A DNA stretch of 13,084 bases from a bacterium (GTDB lineage Bacteria; Krumholzibacteriota; Krumholzibacteriia; LZORAL124-64-63). The DNA lies in contig JAUVBS010000016.1 of the NCBI GenBank assembly GCA_030591105.1, positions 1 through 13,084 of the forward strand. Direction: 5' to 3'. The position numbers and the translations under genes are program-made. The notes under the pieces are model-generated. The model did no database searches and was not told the origin of the DNA. It was given only the letters and a program-made list of their open reading frames with translations. This document shows, one piece after another, positions 1-7,287 of this stretch; the first letter of the stretch is position 1; each line of letters begins with the position of its first letter.

Positions 1-837
1 AGGGCATCCTGCCGGACGCGCCGGTGCGCCTCGTCCACGTCCTTGCCGGCCTCGACCAGCCCGGAGCCTGGTGGCGCGACGTCCGCACCGGCACGCTGCT
101 CGCCTGGCCGCGCCGACGAAACCGCCGGCGAAGCTGTCGCCGGCACCGGTGGGATCGATCACCTCAGGCAGGATGACCGCCGGCACCGCGAGCATTGAAT
201 CGCGTCCGAAGAGGAGGGCGCCGTGCTCACCTTTCTTGATCACGACACGCTGCGGGCCGAGCCGCTGGATTGCACCGGCAGCTTCAGCAAGGCTACTGCA
301 GTCTGTCAACAAGCGCGCTTCGCTGTCGTTGACCAGCACGACATCCACCTTGCCGAGTACGGCCATCAACTCGTCACGCGTCGTCTCGATCCACAGGTTC
401 ATCGTGTCGAGCACCACGAGCCGAGGAGTGTCCAGCTGCGTGAGCACATAATCCTGCAGCGAGGGGTGGATATTGGCCAAGAAAAGGTATTCGCTGTCGC
501 GCCAGGCGACCGGAACCTGCGGTTGGAAGTCCGCAAACACACCCAGCTCCGTCGCCAGGGTGTCCCGCTCGATCATGTCGGCGTGGTAGCGGCCCGACCA
601 GTGGAAACTGGGGCCGCTGGCGTGCTGGATACCGGAGATGTCGGCGCCGCAAGCGACGAGTAGGTCGAGATCCTCTTGCCGAAAGTCGTCGCCGATCACG
701 CCGACGATGCGTACACCGCCGACCCGCCGCGCTGCAACACTGAAGTAGCTCGCGCTGCCGCCGAGTTGTCGCTCGCGCCTTTCGCGCGCGGTCTCGACGG
801 TGTCGTAGGCGACCGAACCCACCACCAAGATACTCAT
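1..837 (-). CDS. PfkB-family carbohydrate kinase, 3' end lost at the window edge
   Basis: Reading from the ATG at 837 gives a ribokinase-like (PfkB) sugar kinase that phosphorylates an unidentified sugar or nucleoside with ATP in the cytoplasm. Seen: N-terminal strand MSILVVGSVAYDTVE, the glycine motif LGGSASYFSVAA (residues 25-36), VNDSEARLL (169-177), IKKGEHGALLF (200-210) and the anion-hole/catalytic-base signature DPTGAGDSFAGGF (228-240) with Asp234 as the base. It starts one base after the argS stop codon, with AAGGAA upstream as ribosome site, so it is translated with argS. The substrate cannot be told from this clade. Oddity: after about residue 242 (near position 110) the frame stays open to the edge, but the translation becomes Arg/Gly/Cys-rich and no frame shows the expected final helices (AxxYGSVMASF-type). 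Real kinase sequence is therefore supported only for about 110-837; the rest is probably a misjoin, rearrangement or frameshift. Confidence 0.88.
   Translation of the reverse strand, partial: MSILVVGSVAYDTVETARERRERQLGGSASYFSVAARRVGGVRIVGVIGDDFRQEDLDLLVACGADISGIQHASGPSFHWSGRYHADMIERDTLATELGVFADFQPQVPVAWRDSEYLFLANIHPSLQDYVLTQLDTPRLVVLDTMNLWIETTRDELMAVLGKVDVVLVNDSEARLLTDCSSLAEAAGAIQRLGPQRVVIKKGEHGALLFGRDSMLAVPAVILPEVIDPTGAGDSFAGGFVGAARRAACRCGRRATRLRAGRGRQGRGRGAPARPAGCP
3..110. other. Left-edge segment of unexplained, GC-richer sequence
   Basis: Positions 1-120 contain 92 G/C out of 120 by hand count, against 79 of 120 for positions 121-240. The kinase homology read from the right ends here. 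Two frames look protein-like: plus strand from position 3 (beginning GILPDAPVRLVHVLAG and containing AWWRDVRTGTLLAW) and a minus-strand frame containing SGLVEAGKDVDEAHRRV. I recognise neither, and they cannot both be coding. The segment could be foreign sequence joined at a conserved stretch, or a true chromosomal junction. Confidence 0.4.
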
Positions 838-838
838 G

Positions 839-2575
839 CTATTCCTTGTCTCCCATGGATTCCGGGGCTTCGATACTGATCAGCTGTAGAATCGTCGCGA
901 TGACTTGACGGGTCACCAAGCAGAGTTGCAGACGCGACGCCGTGACGTCGGCATCCTCGCCGAGAATCTTGCACTGGTGATAGAACTGGTGGAACAGCCC
1001 CGCCACCTCGTGAATGAAAGCAGTCAAACGATGTGGCTCACGGGACCGCGCCGCCGAGACGATCACCTGCGGCATACGGACCAATTCGCGTACGAGGCTC
1101 CACTCGCTCGGTTCGCTCAACCGGCTCAACCCGGCGGCGTCCGGTTGCGGTACCGTCACGCCGGCAGCCGCGGCCGTGCGCAAGACCGAACAGATGCGAG
1201 CGTGGGCGTACTTGACGTAGTACACCGGATTCTCGTTGGATTGCTCCTTGGCCAGATCGAGGTCGAAGTCTAGATGCGAGTTCGGCTTGCGTGTCAGGAA
1301 GATGTACTTGGCCACGTCGGCGCCGACCTCGTCCATCAGCTCATCCATGGTGACGAAAAGACCTTTGCGCTTGGACATGTTGATCGGTCGGCCGTGCTCC
1401 AGAAACGTCACGTGCTGCAAGATCTGCACTTCGAGCCAGTCAGCGGCTATACCCAGAGCAGTCATGGCCCCCTGCATGCGTGCGATGTAGCCGTGGTGAT
1501 CAGGTCCCCAGAAGTCGATGGCGCGTTCAAAGCCACGCTGGAACTTGTGGTAGTGGTAGGCAACGTCGGCCACGAAATAGGTCGGCCTCCCATCTGCACG
1601 CACCACGACGCGGTCCTTCTCGTCGCCGTAGTCAGTGGCGCGGAACCAGACCGCGGACTGCTCTTCGTAAATAGCGTTGGCCTTGCGCAGCTTGTCCAGC
1701 GCACGCTCGATTCGTTTGGTCTCATGGAGTTCCGACTCGAAATACCAGGTATCAAACCGCAAGCCGAAGCGCCGGCAGGTCTCGCGTTGCCAGCTGAGGA
1801 TCTTCATCAGCGCGTATTTGGCGAAGCAGCGAACCGATTTGTCTTCGGGTAGCTCCAGCCAATCGTCCGCGTTGCCCTCCGGCGCGACGACGCGCTGGAA
1901 ACTCTCGTCGTCGAACGCACTCGCCGCGCGCTGGATCGCTTCGCTGTCGTGGTCGAGAAGTTCGGCAGCCATGATCTCGAGATAGCGTCCCAGGTAACCG
2001 TCGGCCGGAAACTCGACCACATCACCGCGCAACTGCATGTAATGCGCCCGCAGAGACTGTCCCAATAGCTGGATCTGCCGGCCGGAATCGTTGACGTAGT
2101 ACTCGCTATGGGCGTCGTAGCCCACCGCATCGAGTAAGTTCACCAGCGTCACGCCAAAGGCACCGGCCCGCGCGGAAACCACGTTGAGCGGCCCGGTCGG
2201 ATTGGCACTGACGAATTCGACGTTGATACGCTTGCCGCCACCGGTGCGGATGTCAGCCAGCGCTTCGCCACTGGCAATCTCCAAGAGCCTGCCAACCTGA
2301 TACGGCCGCGCCACCCGAAAGTTGATGAATCCCGGGCCGGCAATCTCCACCGATTCGATCACGTCCTTCGGGAAGGAGATACCGGCTGCGAGTTCGCCGG
2401 CAAATTCGCGCGGCTTGCGGTCGAGTCGTTTGGCCAACGCCAAGGCCAGGTTGGTGCTCAGATCACCGTGTGACCGCTCACGTGGTTTCCCCACGACGAT
2501 CGCGATGTCATCCTCATAGATGCCGTACTTCTCCAGCGCCTGGTGTAGGCCGGTCCGGATCACGTCTTCGATCAT
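839..2575 (-). CDS. argS: Arginyl-tRNA synthetase (class I) with altered HIGH motif
   Basis: Charges tRNA-Arg with arginine using ATP, in the cytoplasm. The ATG at 2575 overlaps the rsfS stop as ATGA and begins MIEDVIRTGL, the usual start of the N-terminal Add1 domain; a longer reading from 2707 would only run antisense-like through rsfS. The product is 578 residues, normal for bacterial ArgRS. Seen: FVSANPTGPL (121-130), VNDSGRQI (161-168), the tRNA-synthetase core with WGPDHHGYIARM (356-367), a KMSKS-type loop INMSKRKG (398-405), and the C-terminal DALR anticodon-binding domain starting near YYVKYAHARICSVLR (452-466), ending SIEAPESMGDKE. Oddity: the place of the usual HVGH (HIGH) reads NVVS (131-134), so both motif histidines are missing, while the flanking PTGPL and the AR after it are kept. 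The gene is intact and is the only argS visible, so it is probably functional. Confidence 0.96.
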   Translation of the reverse strand: MIEDVIRTGLHQALEKYGIYEDDIAIVVGKPRERSHGDLSTNLALALAKRLDRKPREFAGELAAGISFPKDVIESVEIAGPGFINFRVARPYQVGRLLEIASGEALADIRTGGGKRINVEFVSANPTGPLNVVSARAGAFGVTLVNLLDAVGYDAHSEYYVNDSGRQIQLLGQSLRAHYMQLRGDVVEFPADGYLGRYLEIMAAELLDHDSEAIQRAASAFDDESFQRVVAPEGNADDWLELPEDKSVRCFAKYALMKILSWQRETCRRFGLRFDTWYFESELHETKRIERALDKLRKANAIYEEQSAVWFRATDYGDEKDRVVVRADGRPTYFVADVAYHYHKFQRGFERAIDFWGPDHHGYIARMQGAMTALGIAADWLEVQILQHVTFLEHGRPINMSKRKGLFVTMDELMDEVGADVAKYIFLTRKPNSHLDFDLDLAKEQSNENPVYYVKYAHARICSVLRTAAAAGVTVPQPDAAGLSRLSEPSEWSLVRELVRMPQVIVSAARSREPHRLTAFIHEVAGLFHQFYHQCKILGEDADVTASRLQLCLVTRQVIATILQLISIEAPESMGDKE

Positions 2576-3084
2576 CGCGTTTCCGGTTCGTTGGCACCCG
2601 CACCGGGCGCGTTGAAACGGCCGACCGGAAGCTCCGGATGCCGCTGTGCGACCTGAGGATCGTTGAAGTGGTCGGCCGGTATCACCAGCTGAGGGGCGTC
2701 CCCCCACAGCCGCTCGAGCTGGAAGTACGCCCGCGCGTCCGGCTTGAACACGTGGGCGACAACGTCGAAGTAGTCGAGCAACGCCCAGCGCCCGTCCTGC
2801 AATCCCTCGGCGTGATGCTGGCGTTGTCCGGTGGCGGCCAGACCGTCTCGTACCGCGGCGGCAATCGCTTTGACTTGACTGGCCGACTGCCCGGTGGCGA
2901 TGACGAAGAAATCGCAGACGTCCGAGCGACCGCGTAGATCGAGGATCACAACCTCTTCGCCCTTCTTCTCGTGGATATAGAAAGCAACGGCTTCGGCCAA
3001 CTCGAACGCGGCCGAGTCGTCCGGCATGTCGTATTGGACTTGGTTCGTTTCTGTAGGGGTGGTCATAATCCGGACAGCTACCAT
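2572..3084 (-). CDS. rsfS: Ribosomal silencing factor RsfS
   Basis: RsfS (Iojap/YbeB family) binds uL14 on the 50S subunit and blocks subunit joining, which lowers translation when nutrients are short. Seen: VVILDLRGRSDVCDFFVIATG (beginning at residue 45), the helix QSASQVKAIAAAVRDGL (66-82), HAEGLQDGRWALLDYFDVV (91-109) and VFKPDARAYFQLERLWGDA (112-130), which follow the family in order. Two ATG starts are possible, 3084 and 3066; neither has a strong ribosome site. About 40 residues follow the conserved LERLWGDA end (131-170), a Pro/Asn-rich tail not part of the usual fold. The gene lies nine bases after the polyprenyl synthase stop and overlaps argS by four bases, so it should be co-transcribed with both. 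Confidence 0.93.
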   Translation of the reverse strand: MVAVRIMTTPTETNQVQYDMPDDSAAFELAEAVAFYIHEKKGEEVVILDLRGRSDVCDFFVIATGQSASQVKAIAAAVRDGLAATGQRQHHAEGLQDGRWALLDYFDVVAHVFKPDARAYFQLERLWGDAPQLVIPADHFNDPQVAQRHPELPVGRFNAPGAGANEPETR

Positions 3085-3093
3085 ACGGCAGCG

Positions 3094-4098
3094 TTAGTTC
3101 AGACGGTTGATCACATATTCCACGGCGACAGCGAGCAGGTCCTTGTGCGGTCCGCTGGCCACCGGTGCCAAGGCATCCTTGGCCCGCTCACCCAGCTCAC
3201 GGGACCGCTTGAACGCATAGTCGACACCGCCGTACTGCATCACGAAATCCTTCACTTCAGGCCAGTATTCGGCTCGAGCCGCGCTCTCACGGTGACGCGC
3301 ATAATCGGCCAGCTGTGCTTTAGCGGCGGCCGGTGCGTTGCGCCAGGCCGCGATCAAGGGGAGCGTGATGCGCCCTTCTTCCCAGTCCTGACCAGTCGGT
3401 TTGCCGAGCCTGCGCTCGTCGCCAAGAAAGTCGAAGATATCATCGGTGATCTGAAAAACCAAACCGGTCTGGCTACCGAAGGCACCGAACGCCTCTTCCT
3501 CCGCGCGAAGGCGAGGGTTCAGGTAAGCGCCGATACGACAGCTCGTCTCGATCAGCGAGGCGGTCTTCTGATAGATGATCTGCATATAGCGCTCTTCGCC
3601 CACGTCTAGATCGTAACGGTACTCGAGTTGTAGCATTTCTGCCTCACTCATCAGGACCGTGGTGTGAGCTAGCATCCGGACGGCGTGTTCGAGACCAAGA
3701 TCGCAAAGCTCCGCCAGCGACTTGCTGTACAGGTAGTCGCCCATGATCAGAGCAGCCGCCGATCCGTATTTTTCGTTGATCGACGGTAGACCGCGGCGCA
3801 CCAACGCCTCATCGATAAAATCGTCATGGACGAGGGTTGCCGTGTGAACCAGTTCGACGCAGGCCGCGGCCTGTATCGCGGCGGTCGCGATGGAATCACC
3901 GTCCTGGGCACTGAGCAGCAGTAAGGTCGGCCGGAAGCGCTTGCTCTTGCCCTGCTGAATGTGGCGGCAGATATCGCGCGTCAACGGGCTGGTCCCGTCC
4001 GAGATGCGGGTGAACTCCTCGGCTACCTGTGCGAGTGCCGGGGCGATCTTGCGCTGCAGCGTGATCAGCTTGATGCGTTCGCGGTCGAGCAGCGACAT
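3094..4098 (-). CDS. trans-Polyprenyl diphosphate synthase (IspB/HepT type)
   Basis: Condenses isopentenyl diphosphate onto an allylic primer to make a long all-trans prenyl chain, most often the side chain of menaquinone or ubiquinone. Seen (ATG at 4098 numbered 1): GKSKRFRP (50-57), the first Asp-rich motif HDDFID (91-96), RRGLPSIN (101-108), MGDYLYSKS (119-127), and the second Asp-rich motif ITDDIFDFLGDE (217-228) followed by LGKPTGQDWEEGRITLPLI (231-249). At 334 residues it has normal length. A GTG at 4107 is in frame, but the ATG at 4098 has GAGAG eight bases upstream and fits the family start better. Chain length cannot be read reliably from the residues before the first motif. The 97 bases between the tatC stop and this start (4099-4196) show no clear promoter or terminator. 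Confidence 0.93.
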   Translation of the reverse strand: MSLLDRERIKLITLQRKIAPALAQVAEEFTRISDGTSPLTRDICRHIQQGKSKRFRPTLLLLSAQDGDSIATAAIQAAACVELVHTATLVHDDFIDEALVRRGLPSINEKYGSAAALIMGDYLYSKSLAELCDLGLEHAVRMLAHTTVLMSEAEMLQLEYRYDLDVGEERYMQIIYQKTASLIETSCRIGAYLNPRLRAEEEAFGAFGSQTGLVFQITDDIFDFLGDERRLGKPTGQDWEEGRITLPLIAAWRNAPAAAKAQLADYARHRESAARAEYWPEVKDFVMQYGGVDYAFKRSRELGERAKDALAPVASGPHKDLLAVAVEYVINRLN

Positions 4099-4196
4099 GA
4101 AAAGCACTCTCAGTAATGGTTCTCGGCCCGGACTATTGATGGCTGATCCGGCCTAGCTCCGTGACCACCACAATTTCTGGTCCGGTTGCGCTGCTG

Positions 4197-5093
4197 TCAA
4201 TCCCCATCTCGACGATCATCCGCTACGTCGCCACTCGCATCGTTGTCCGGCTGATTCTCCGGTGGCGCGTCGGCGTCGTGGTCCTCGCGTGCGCGCCGCC
4301 GACGCGAAGTGACCGCCATGGAGATCAGCACCGAGGCGATGTAGAGCACCAGAACCGGGACGGCCATCATCACCTGGCTGGCGACATCCGGCGGTGTGAG
4401 CACGGCCGCGAATACGGTGATGAAAACGACGGCATAGCGCCACTTGCCGAGTAGCCAGCGCGGGTCGACCACACCGATCAAGCTCAGAAACAGGACGACC
4501 AGCGGTAGCTCGAAAATGACACCAAAAGCGAGGCAAAGACGGGCCACGAACGCGAAGTACGGCCCGATGCCGATCAACGGTTCCATGTGAGCAGTACCGA
4601 AGCCGAGCATGAAACGGATGACCTGTGGCGTGACCACCAGAAACGCGAACGCCACGCCGAGATAGAATAGACCGGTCGAGGCGATCAGCAGCGGTGTCAC
4701 CACCCGCCGTTCACGGCCGTAGAGTCCGGGGATCACGAAACTGTAAGCCTTGAAGAAAATAAAGGGAAGCACCAGAAACAGTCCGACCACTGCGGAGAGC
4801 TTGATCCGGGTCAGAAACGCCTCGTTCGGAGCAGTGAAGTAGACCCCATGGTCGGCGATCGGCTGGACCAGCAGATCGAGCAGCCGGGCGGAGAAGAACC
4901 AGCAGAGAGCCGTCGCCACCGCGGCCGCGACGAACGACTGGATGAGCGTGGTACGCAACTCCTCGAGGTGCTCGATCAGGGACATGGAGCCATCGGTAGA
5001 TCCCTGGTCGCCCGGCGGCGGGCTATCGGGCAGACCGGAATCGTCCGCAGGTCGCAGCGGCGAACCGCCGGCTACCGGATGCTCGTCGTTCAA
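4197..5093 (-). CDS. tatC: Sec-independent protein translocase TatC
   Basis: TatC is the inner-membrane core of the twin-arginine translocase; it recognises RR signal peptides on folded proteins and works with TatA/TatB, which are not in this window. Seen: SLIEHLEELR (38-47), six hydrophobic membrane segments, the periplasmic TAPNEAFLTRIKLS (87-100), the buried acidic residue in FELP (Glu195), and the late loop with LTPPD. Start choice: a TTG at 5093 overlaps the nrdR stop as TTGA and adds a Pro/Ser/Gly/Asp-rich N-terminus of 36 residues; the ATG at 4985 gives MSLIEHLEELR, the common TatC start. I give the long form because of the overlap, but the short one (4197-4985) is a real alternative. 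The last 36 residues after the sixth segment begin SRRRRAR and then become strongly acidic, consistent with a cytoplasmic tail. Confidence 0.94.
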   Translation of the reverse strand: MNDEHPVAGGSPLRPADDSGLPDSPPPGDQGSTDGSMSLIEHLEELRTTLIQSFVAAAVATALCWFFSARLLDLLVQPIADHGVYFTAPNEAFLTRIKLSAVVGLFLVLPFIFFKAYSFVIPGLYGRERRVVTPLLIASTGLFYLGVAFAFLVVTPQVIRFMLGFGTAHMEPLIGIGPYFAFVARLCLAFGVIFELPLVVLFLSLIGVVDPRWLLGKWRYAVVFITVFAAVLTPPDVASQVMMAVPVLVLYIASVLISMAVTSRRRRAREDHDADAPPENQPDNDASGDVADDRRDGD

Positions 5094-5557
5094 CGTTGCT
5101 CTTTCTGTTCGGCCCGCAGGTTGCGCAGGACCGCGAGGAATTCATCCAGATCGCTGAAACTGCGGTAGACAGAGGCGAAACGTACGTAGGCCACATCGTC
5201 GAGTCCGCGCAGATGATCGAGCACCAAGGTGCCGATGGTCTCGGTGGGGACCTCTTGGCTCCCCTGGCCGGCGAGATCGCGTTCGATGCCGTCGGCCACC
5301 AGCTCGATCTGATCGAGGGAGATCGGTCGTTTCTCGCACGCCTTCGCAATACCGGCGACCACTTTGGTGCGGTCGTAGGCGACGCGGCGGCCGTCGCGCT
5401 TGATCACCAGAACCGGCCTCGTCTCGAGGGCCTCGTAAGTGGTGAATCGCTCGCCGCACGCGGCGCACTCGCGGCGTCGGCGCACCGCACGGCCGTCCCG
5501 CACCGCGCGCGAGTCCACCACCCTGTCGTCGTCTTCGCCACATCTGGGACAGCGCAT
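5090..5557 (-). CDS. nrdR: Transcriptional repressor NrdR
   Basis: NrdR senses ATP/dATP and represses ribonucleotide reductase operons through NrdR boxes. Seen: an N-terminal zinc ribbon with Cys3, Cys6, Cys31 and Cys34, the Arg-rich DNA-binding part between and after them (RRRRECAACGERFTTYE, 26-42), then an ATP-cone domain beginning VLVIKRDGRRVAYDRTKVV. Length 155 matches the family. The ATG at 5557 has GGAGGT six bases upstream, and the gene follows glyA by 25 bases. Genes next to glyA/rpiB often include nrdR in several bacterial groups. No ribonucleotide reductase gene is in the window, so its targets lie elsewhere; I did not find a convincing NrdR box here. Confidence 0.97.
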   Translation of the reverse strand: MRCPRCGEDDDRVVDSRAVRDGRAVRRRRECAACGERFTTYEALETRPVLVIKRDGRRVAYDRTKVVAGIAKACEKRPISLDQIELVADGIERDLAGQGSQEVPTETIGTLVLDHLRGLDDVAYVRFASVYRSFSDLDEFLAVLRNLRAEQKEQR

Positions 5558-5563
5558 GGCGAC

Positions 5564-5569
5564 ACCTCC
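5564..5569 (-). promoter_or_regulatory. Ribosome binding site of nrdR
   Basis: GGAGGT on the minus strand, six bases before the ATG at 5557, in the 25-base gap after glyA. Confidence 0.75.
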
Positions 5570-5582
5570 AGTCCGACCTAGA

Positions 5583-6827
5583 CTAGAACTCCGGATAGAG
5601 CGGATGGTCAGCGCACAACTCGACGCTCACACCGCGCAGTTTTTCGAGCGCATCCTCGTCGCCGCGGTGCTGAACCGCTTCGTCGATGATCGCGGCGATC
5701 TGGTCCATCTGCGCCGGACCCATACCGCGCGTCGTCAACGCCGGCGTCCCGAGACGGATCCCGCTGGTGACGAACGGGCTCTCTTCGTCGAACGGTACCG
5801 TGTTCTTGTTGCAGGTGATCCCAACCCGCTCGAGCAGTGCTTCCATCTCCTTGCCGGTCAGACCCTTGGGCTTGACGTTGACCAGTAGCAAGTGGTTGTC
5901 CGTCCCGCCGCTGACCAGCCGGAACCCCCTGGCCAGGAGAGCGTCGGCCAGCGCCTTGCCGTTAGCCACCACCCGGCGGGCATAATCACTGAAATCGTCC
6001 TGCAGGCACTCGTGGAAACAGACCGCCTTCGCCGCGATCACGTGCATCAGGGGGCCGCCCTGAATACCCGGAAAGTTCATCTTGTTAATGGCTTTCAGGT
6101 GTTGCTTGCGGCAAAGGATCAACCCGCCCCGCGGACCGCGCAGCGTCTTGTGGGTCGTCGATGTCACCACGTCGGCGTAAGGGATCGGACTGGGGTGTAC
6201 ACCACCGGCGACCAGTCCGGCAATGTGCGCCATGTCGAAGATGAACACGGCACCGACCTCATCGGCGATCTCGCGTAGCGCAGCGTAATCCCAGAAGCGA
6301 GGGTAAGCGCTAGCGCCACCGACGAGGATACGCGGCTTTTCGCGCCGCGCTTGGTCACGCAAACGGTCGTAGTCGATGGTTTCGGTCTGCGGGTCCACCT
6401 CGTAGTGGACCGCCTCGAAGAACAGTCCGGAAAAATTCACCGGGTGGCCGTGAGTCAGATGCCCGCCGTGACTGAGCGAGAGACCGAGAATCTTTTCGCC
6501 CGGTTTACAGAAAGCGAGGTACGCCGTCATGTTGGCGGTCGACCCGGAGTGCGGCTGCACGTTGGCCCGCTCGGCGTCGAACAACGCACAGGCGCGGCGC
6601 TTGGCCAACGTCTCGGCCTCATCCACATGGACACAGCCCCCGTAGTAGCGTTTGTTGGGATACCCCTCGGCGTACTTGTTGGTCAGTGTGCTACCGAGCG
6701 TTTCGAGCACGGCACTGCTGGTAAAATTTTCGCTGGCGATCATCTCGAGCTGCCCGCGCTGACGTGCGAGTTCAGCCGTCAGAACAGCGGCCAGCTCAGG
6801 ATCTGATTTGCGCACGAATTCATACAT
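5583..6827 (-). CDS. glyA: Serine hydroxymethyltransferase
   Basis: A PLP enzyme that converts serine plus tetrahydrofolate to glycine plus methylene-tetrahydrofolate, the main source of one-carbon units for purines, thymidylate and methionine. Seen: [17 protein letters not shown] (30-46), [15 protein letters not shown] (50-64), [16 protein letters not shown] (90-105), the His stacking loop [11 protein letters not shown] (117-127), [13 protein letters not shown] (197-209) and the PLP-lysine motif [14 protein letters not shown] with Lys227. The C-terminal [15 protein letters not shown] is also present. The 414-residue length is normal. The ATG at 6827 has GGGAG six bases upstream, built into the rpiB stop region; the gap to rpiB is ten bases, so the two are co-translated. 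It supplies glycine and formyl donors that the nearby purD/purE pathway uses. Confidence 0.98.
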   Translation of the reverse strand: MYEFVRKSDPELAAVLTAELARQRGQLEMIASENFTSSAVLETLGSTLTNKYAEGYPNKRYYGGCVHVDEAETLAKRRACALFDAERANVQPHSGSTANMTAYLAFCKPGEKILGLSLSHGGHLTHGHPVNFSGLFFEAVHYEVDPQTETIDYDRLRDQARREKPRILVGGASAYPRFWDYAALREIADEVGAVFIFDMAHIAGLVAGGVHPSPIPYADVVTSTTHKTLRGPRGGLILCRKQHLKAINKMNFPGIQGGPLMHVIAAKAVCFHECLQDDFSDYARRVVANGKALADALLARGFRLVSGGTDNHLLLVNVKPKGLTGKEMEALLERVGITCNKNTVPFDEESPFVTSGIRLGTPALTTRGMGPAQMDQIAAIIDEAVQHRGDEDALEKLRGVSVELCADHPLYPEF

Positions 6828-6837
6828 CGGTGGCTCC

Positions 6838-7287
6838 CTATTTCCAGTGCTCCGCCTCGTAGGCGGTGATCTTGTCTACGCGGCGCCCGTGGCGTCCGCC
6901 CTCGAACTCGGTGTCGAGCCATTGCCGCGCGAATTCCACCGCCTGATCGGGCGAGATGTGATCGCCGCTCAGGCACATGACGTTACTGTCGTTATGCCGG
7001 CGAGTCGTCTGTGCAGCTTCGAGGTCGCAACATAGTGACGCCCGCACGCGGGCTACCTTGTTGGCGGTGATACTCATACCGATCCCCGAACCGCAGATCA
7101 AGATGCCGGCGTCCGCTCTCCCGTCGGCGACGTTGCCCGCGACCACGAACGCCGCGTCGGGATAGTCGGCGGCGTCGGGGCCTTGGCAACCGCAGTCTTC
7201 GACCGTATGACCGTCGATCTCCAGGGCGAGCAGCAGCCTCTCCTTGTGGGCAAATCCTCGGTGGTCCGAACCGATGGCGATCTTCAC
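6838..7287 (-). CDS. rpiB: Ribose-5-phosphate isomerase B
   Basis: Interconverts ribulose-5-phosphate and ribose-5-phosphate, feeding PRPP and hence purine synthesis. The RpiB/LacAB family is shown by [16 protein letters not shown] (1-16), [10 protein letters not shown] (41-50), [17 protein letters not shown] (61-77) with Cys65 as the catalytic base, [19 protein letters not shown] with His99, and NVMCLSG. Length 149 is typical. The start is GTG at 7287, overlapping the phosphatase stop as GTGA, and is decided by a strong AAGGAGG six bases upstream. It corresponds in position to ywlF next to glyA in Bacillus. Confidence 0.97.
   Translation of the reverse strand: MKIAIGSDHRGFAHKERLLLALEIDGHTVEDCGCQGPDAADYPDAAFVVAGNVADGRADAGILICGSGIGMSITANKVARVRASLCCDLEAAQTTRRHNDSNVMCLSGDHISPDQAVEFARQWLDTEFEGGRHGRRVDKITAYEAEHWK

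Noticed and set aside
374..652. Minus-strand open frame of 92 codons
   Set aside because: It overlaps the PfkB kinase in a different frame; the kinase frame carries the family motifs and this one is Arg/Gly-rich.
1274..1852. Plus-strand open frame of 192 codons opposite argS
   Set aside because: Antisense shadow of argS in GC-rich sequence; nothing recognisable in the translation.
2576..2707. 44-residue N-terminal extension of ArgS from an upstream start
   Set aside because: It lies wholly within rsfS in another frame, is Arg/Gly/Ser-rich and has no match to ArgRS, while the ATGA overlap at 2575 gives a normal start.
4099..4196. Possible small gene or terminator between tatC and the polyprenyl synthase gene
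   Set aside because: Only a 5-base CCGGA/TCCGG repeat with no T-run and no coding frame with a ribosome site was seen.
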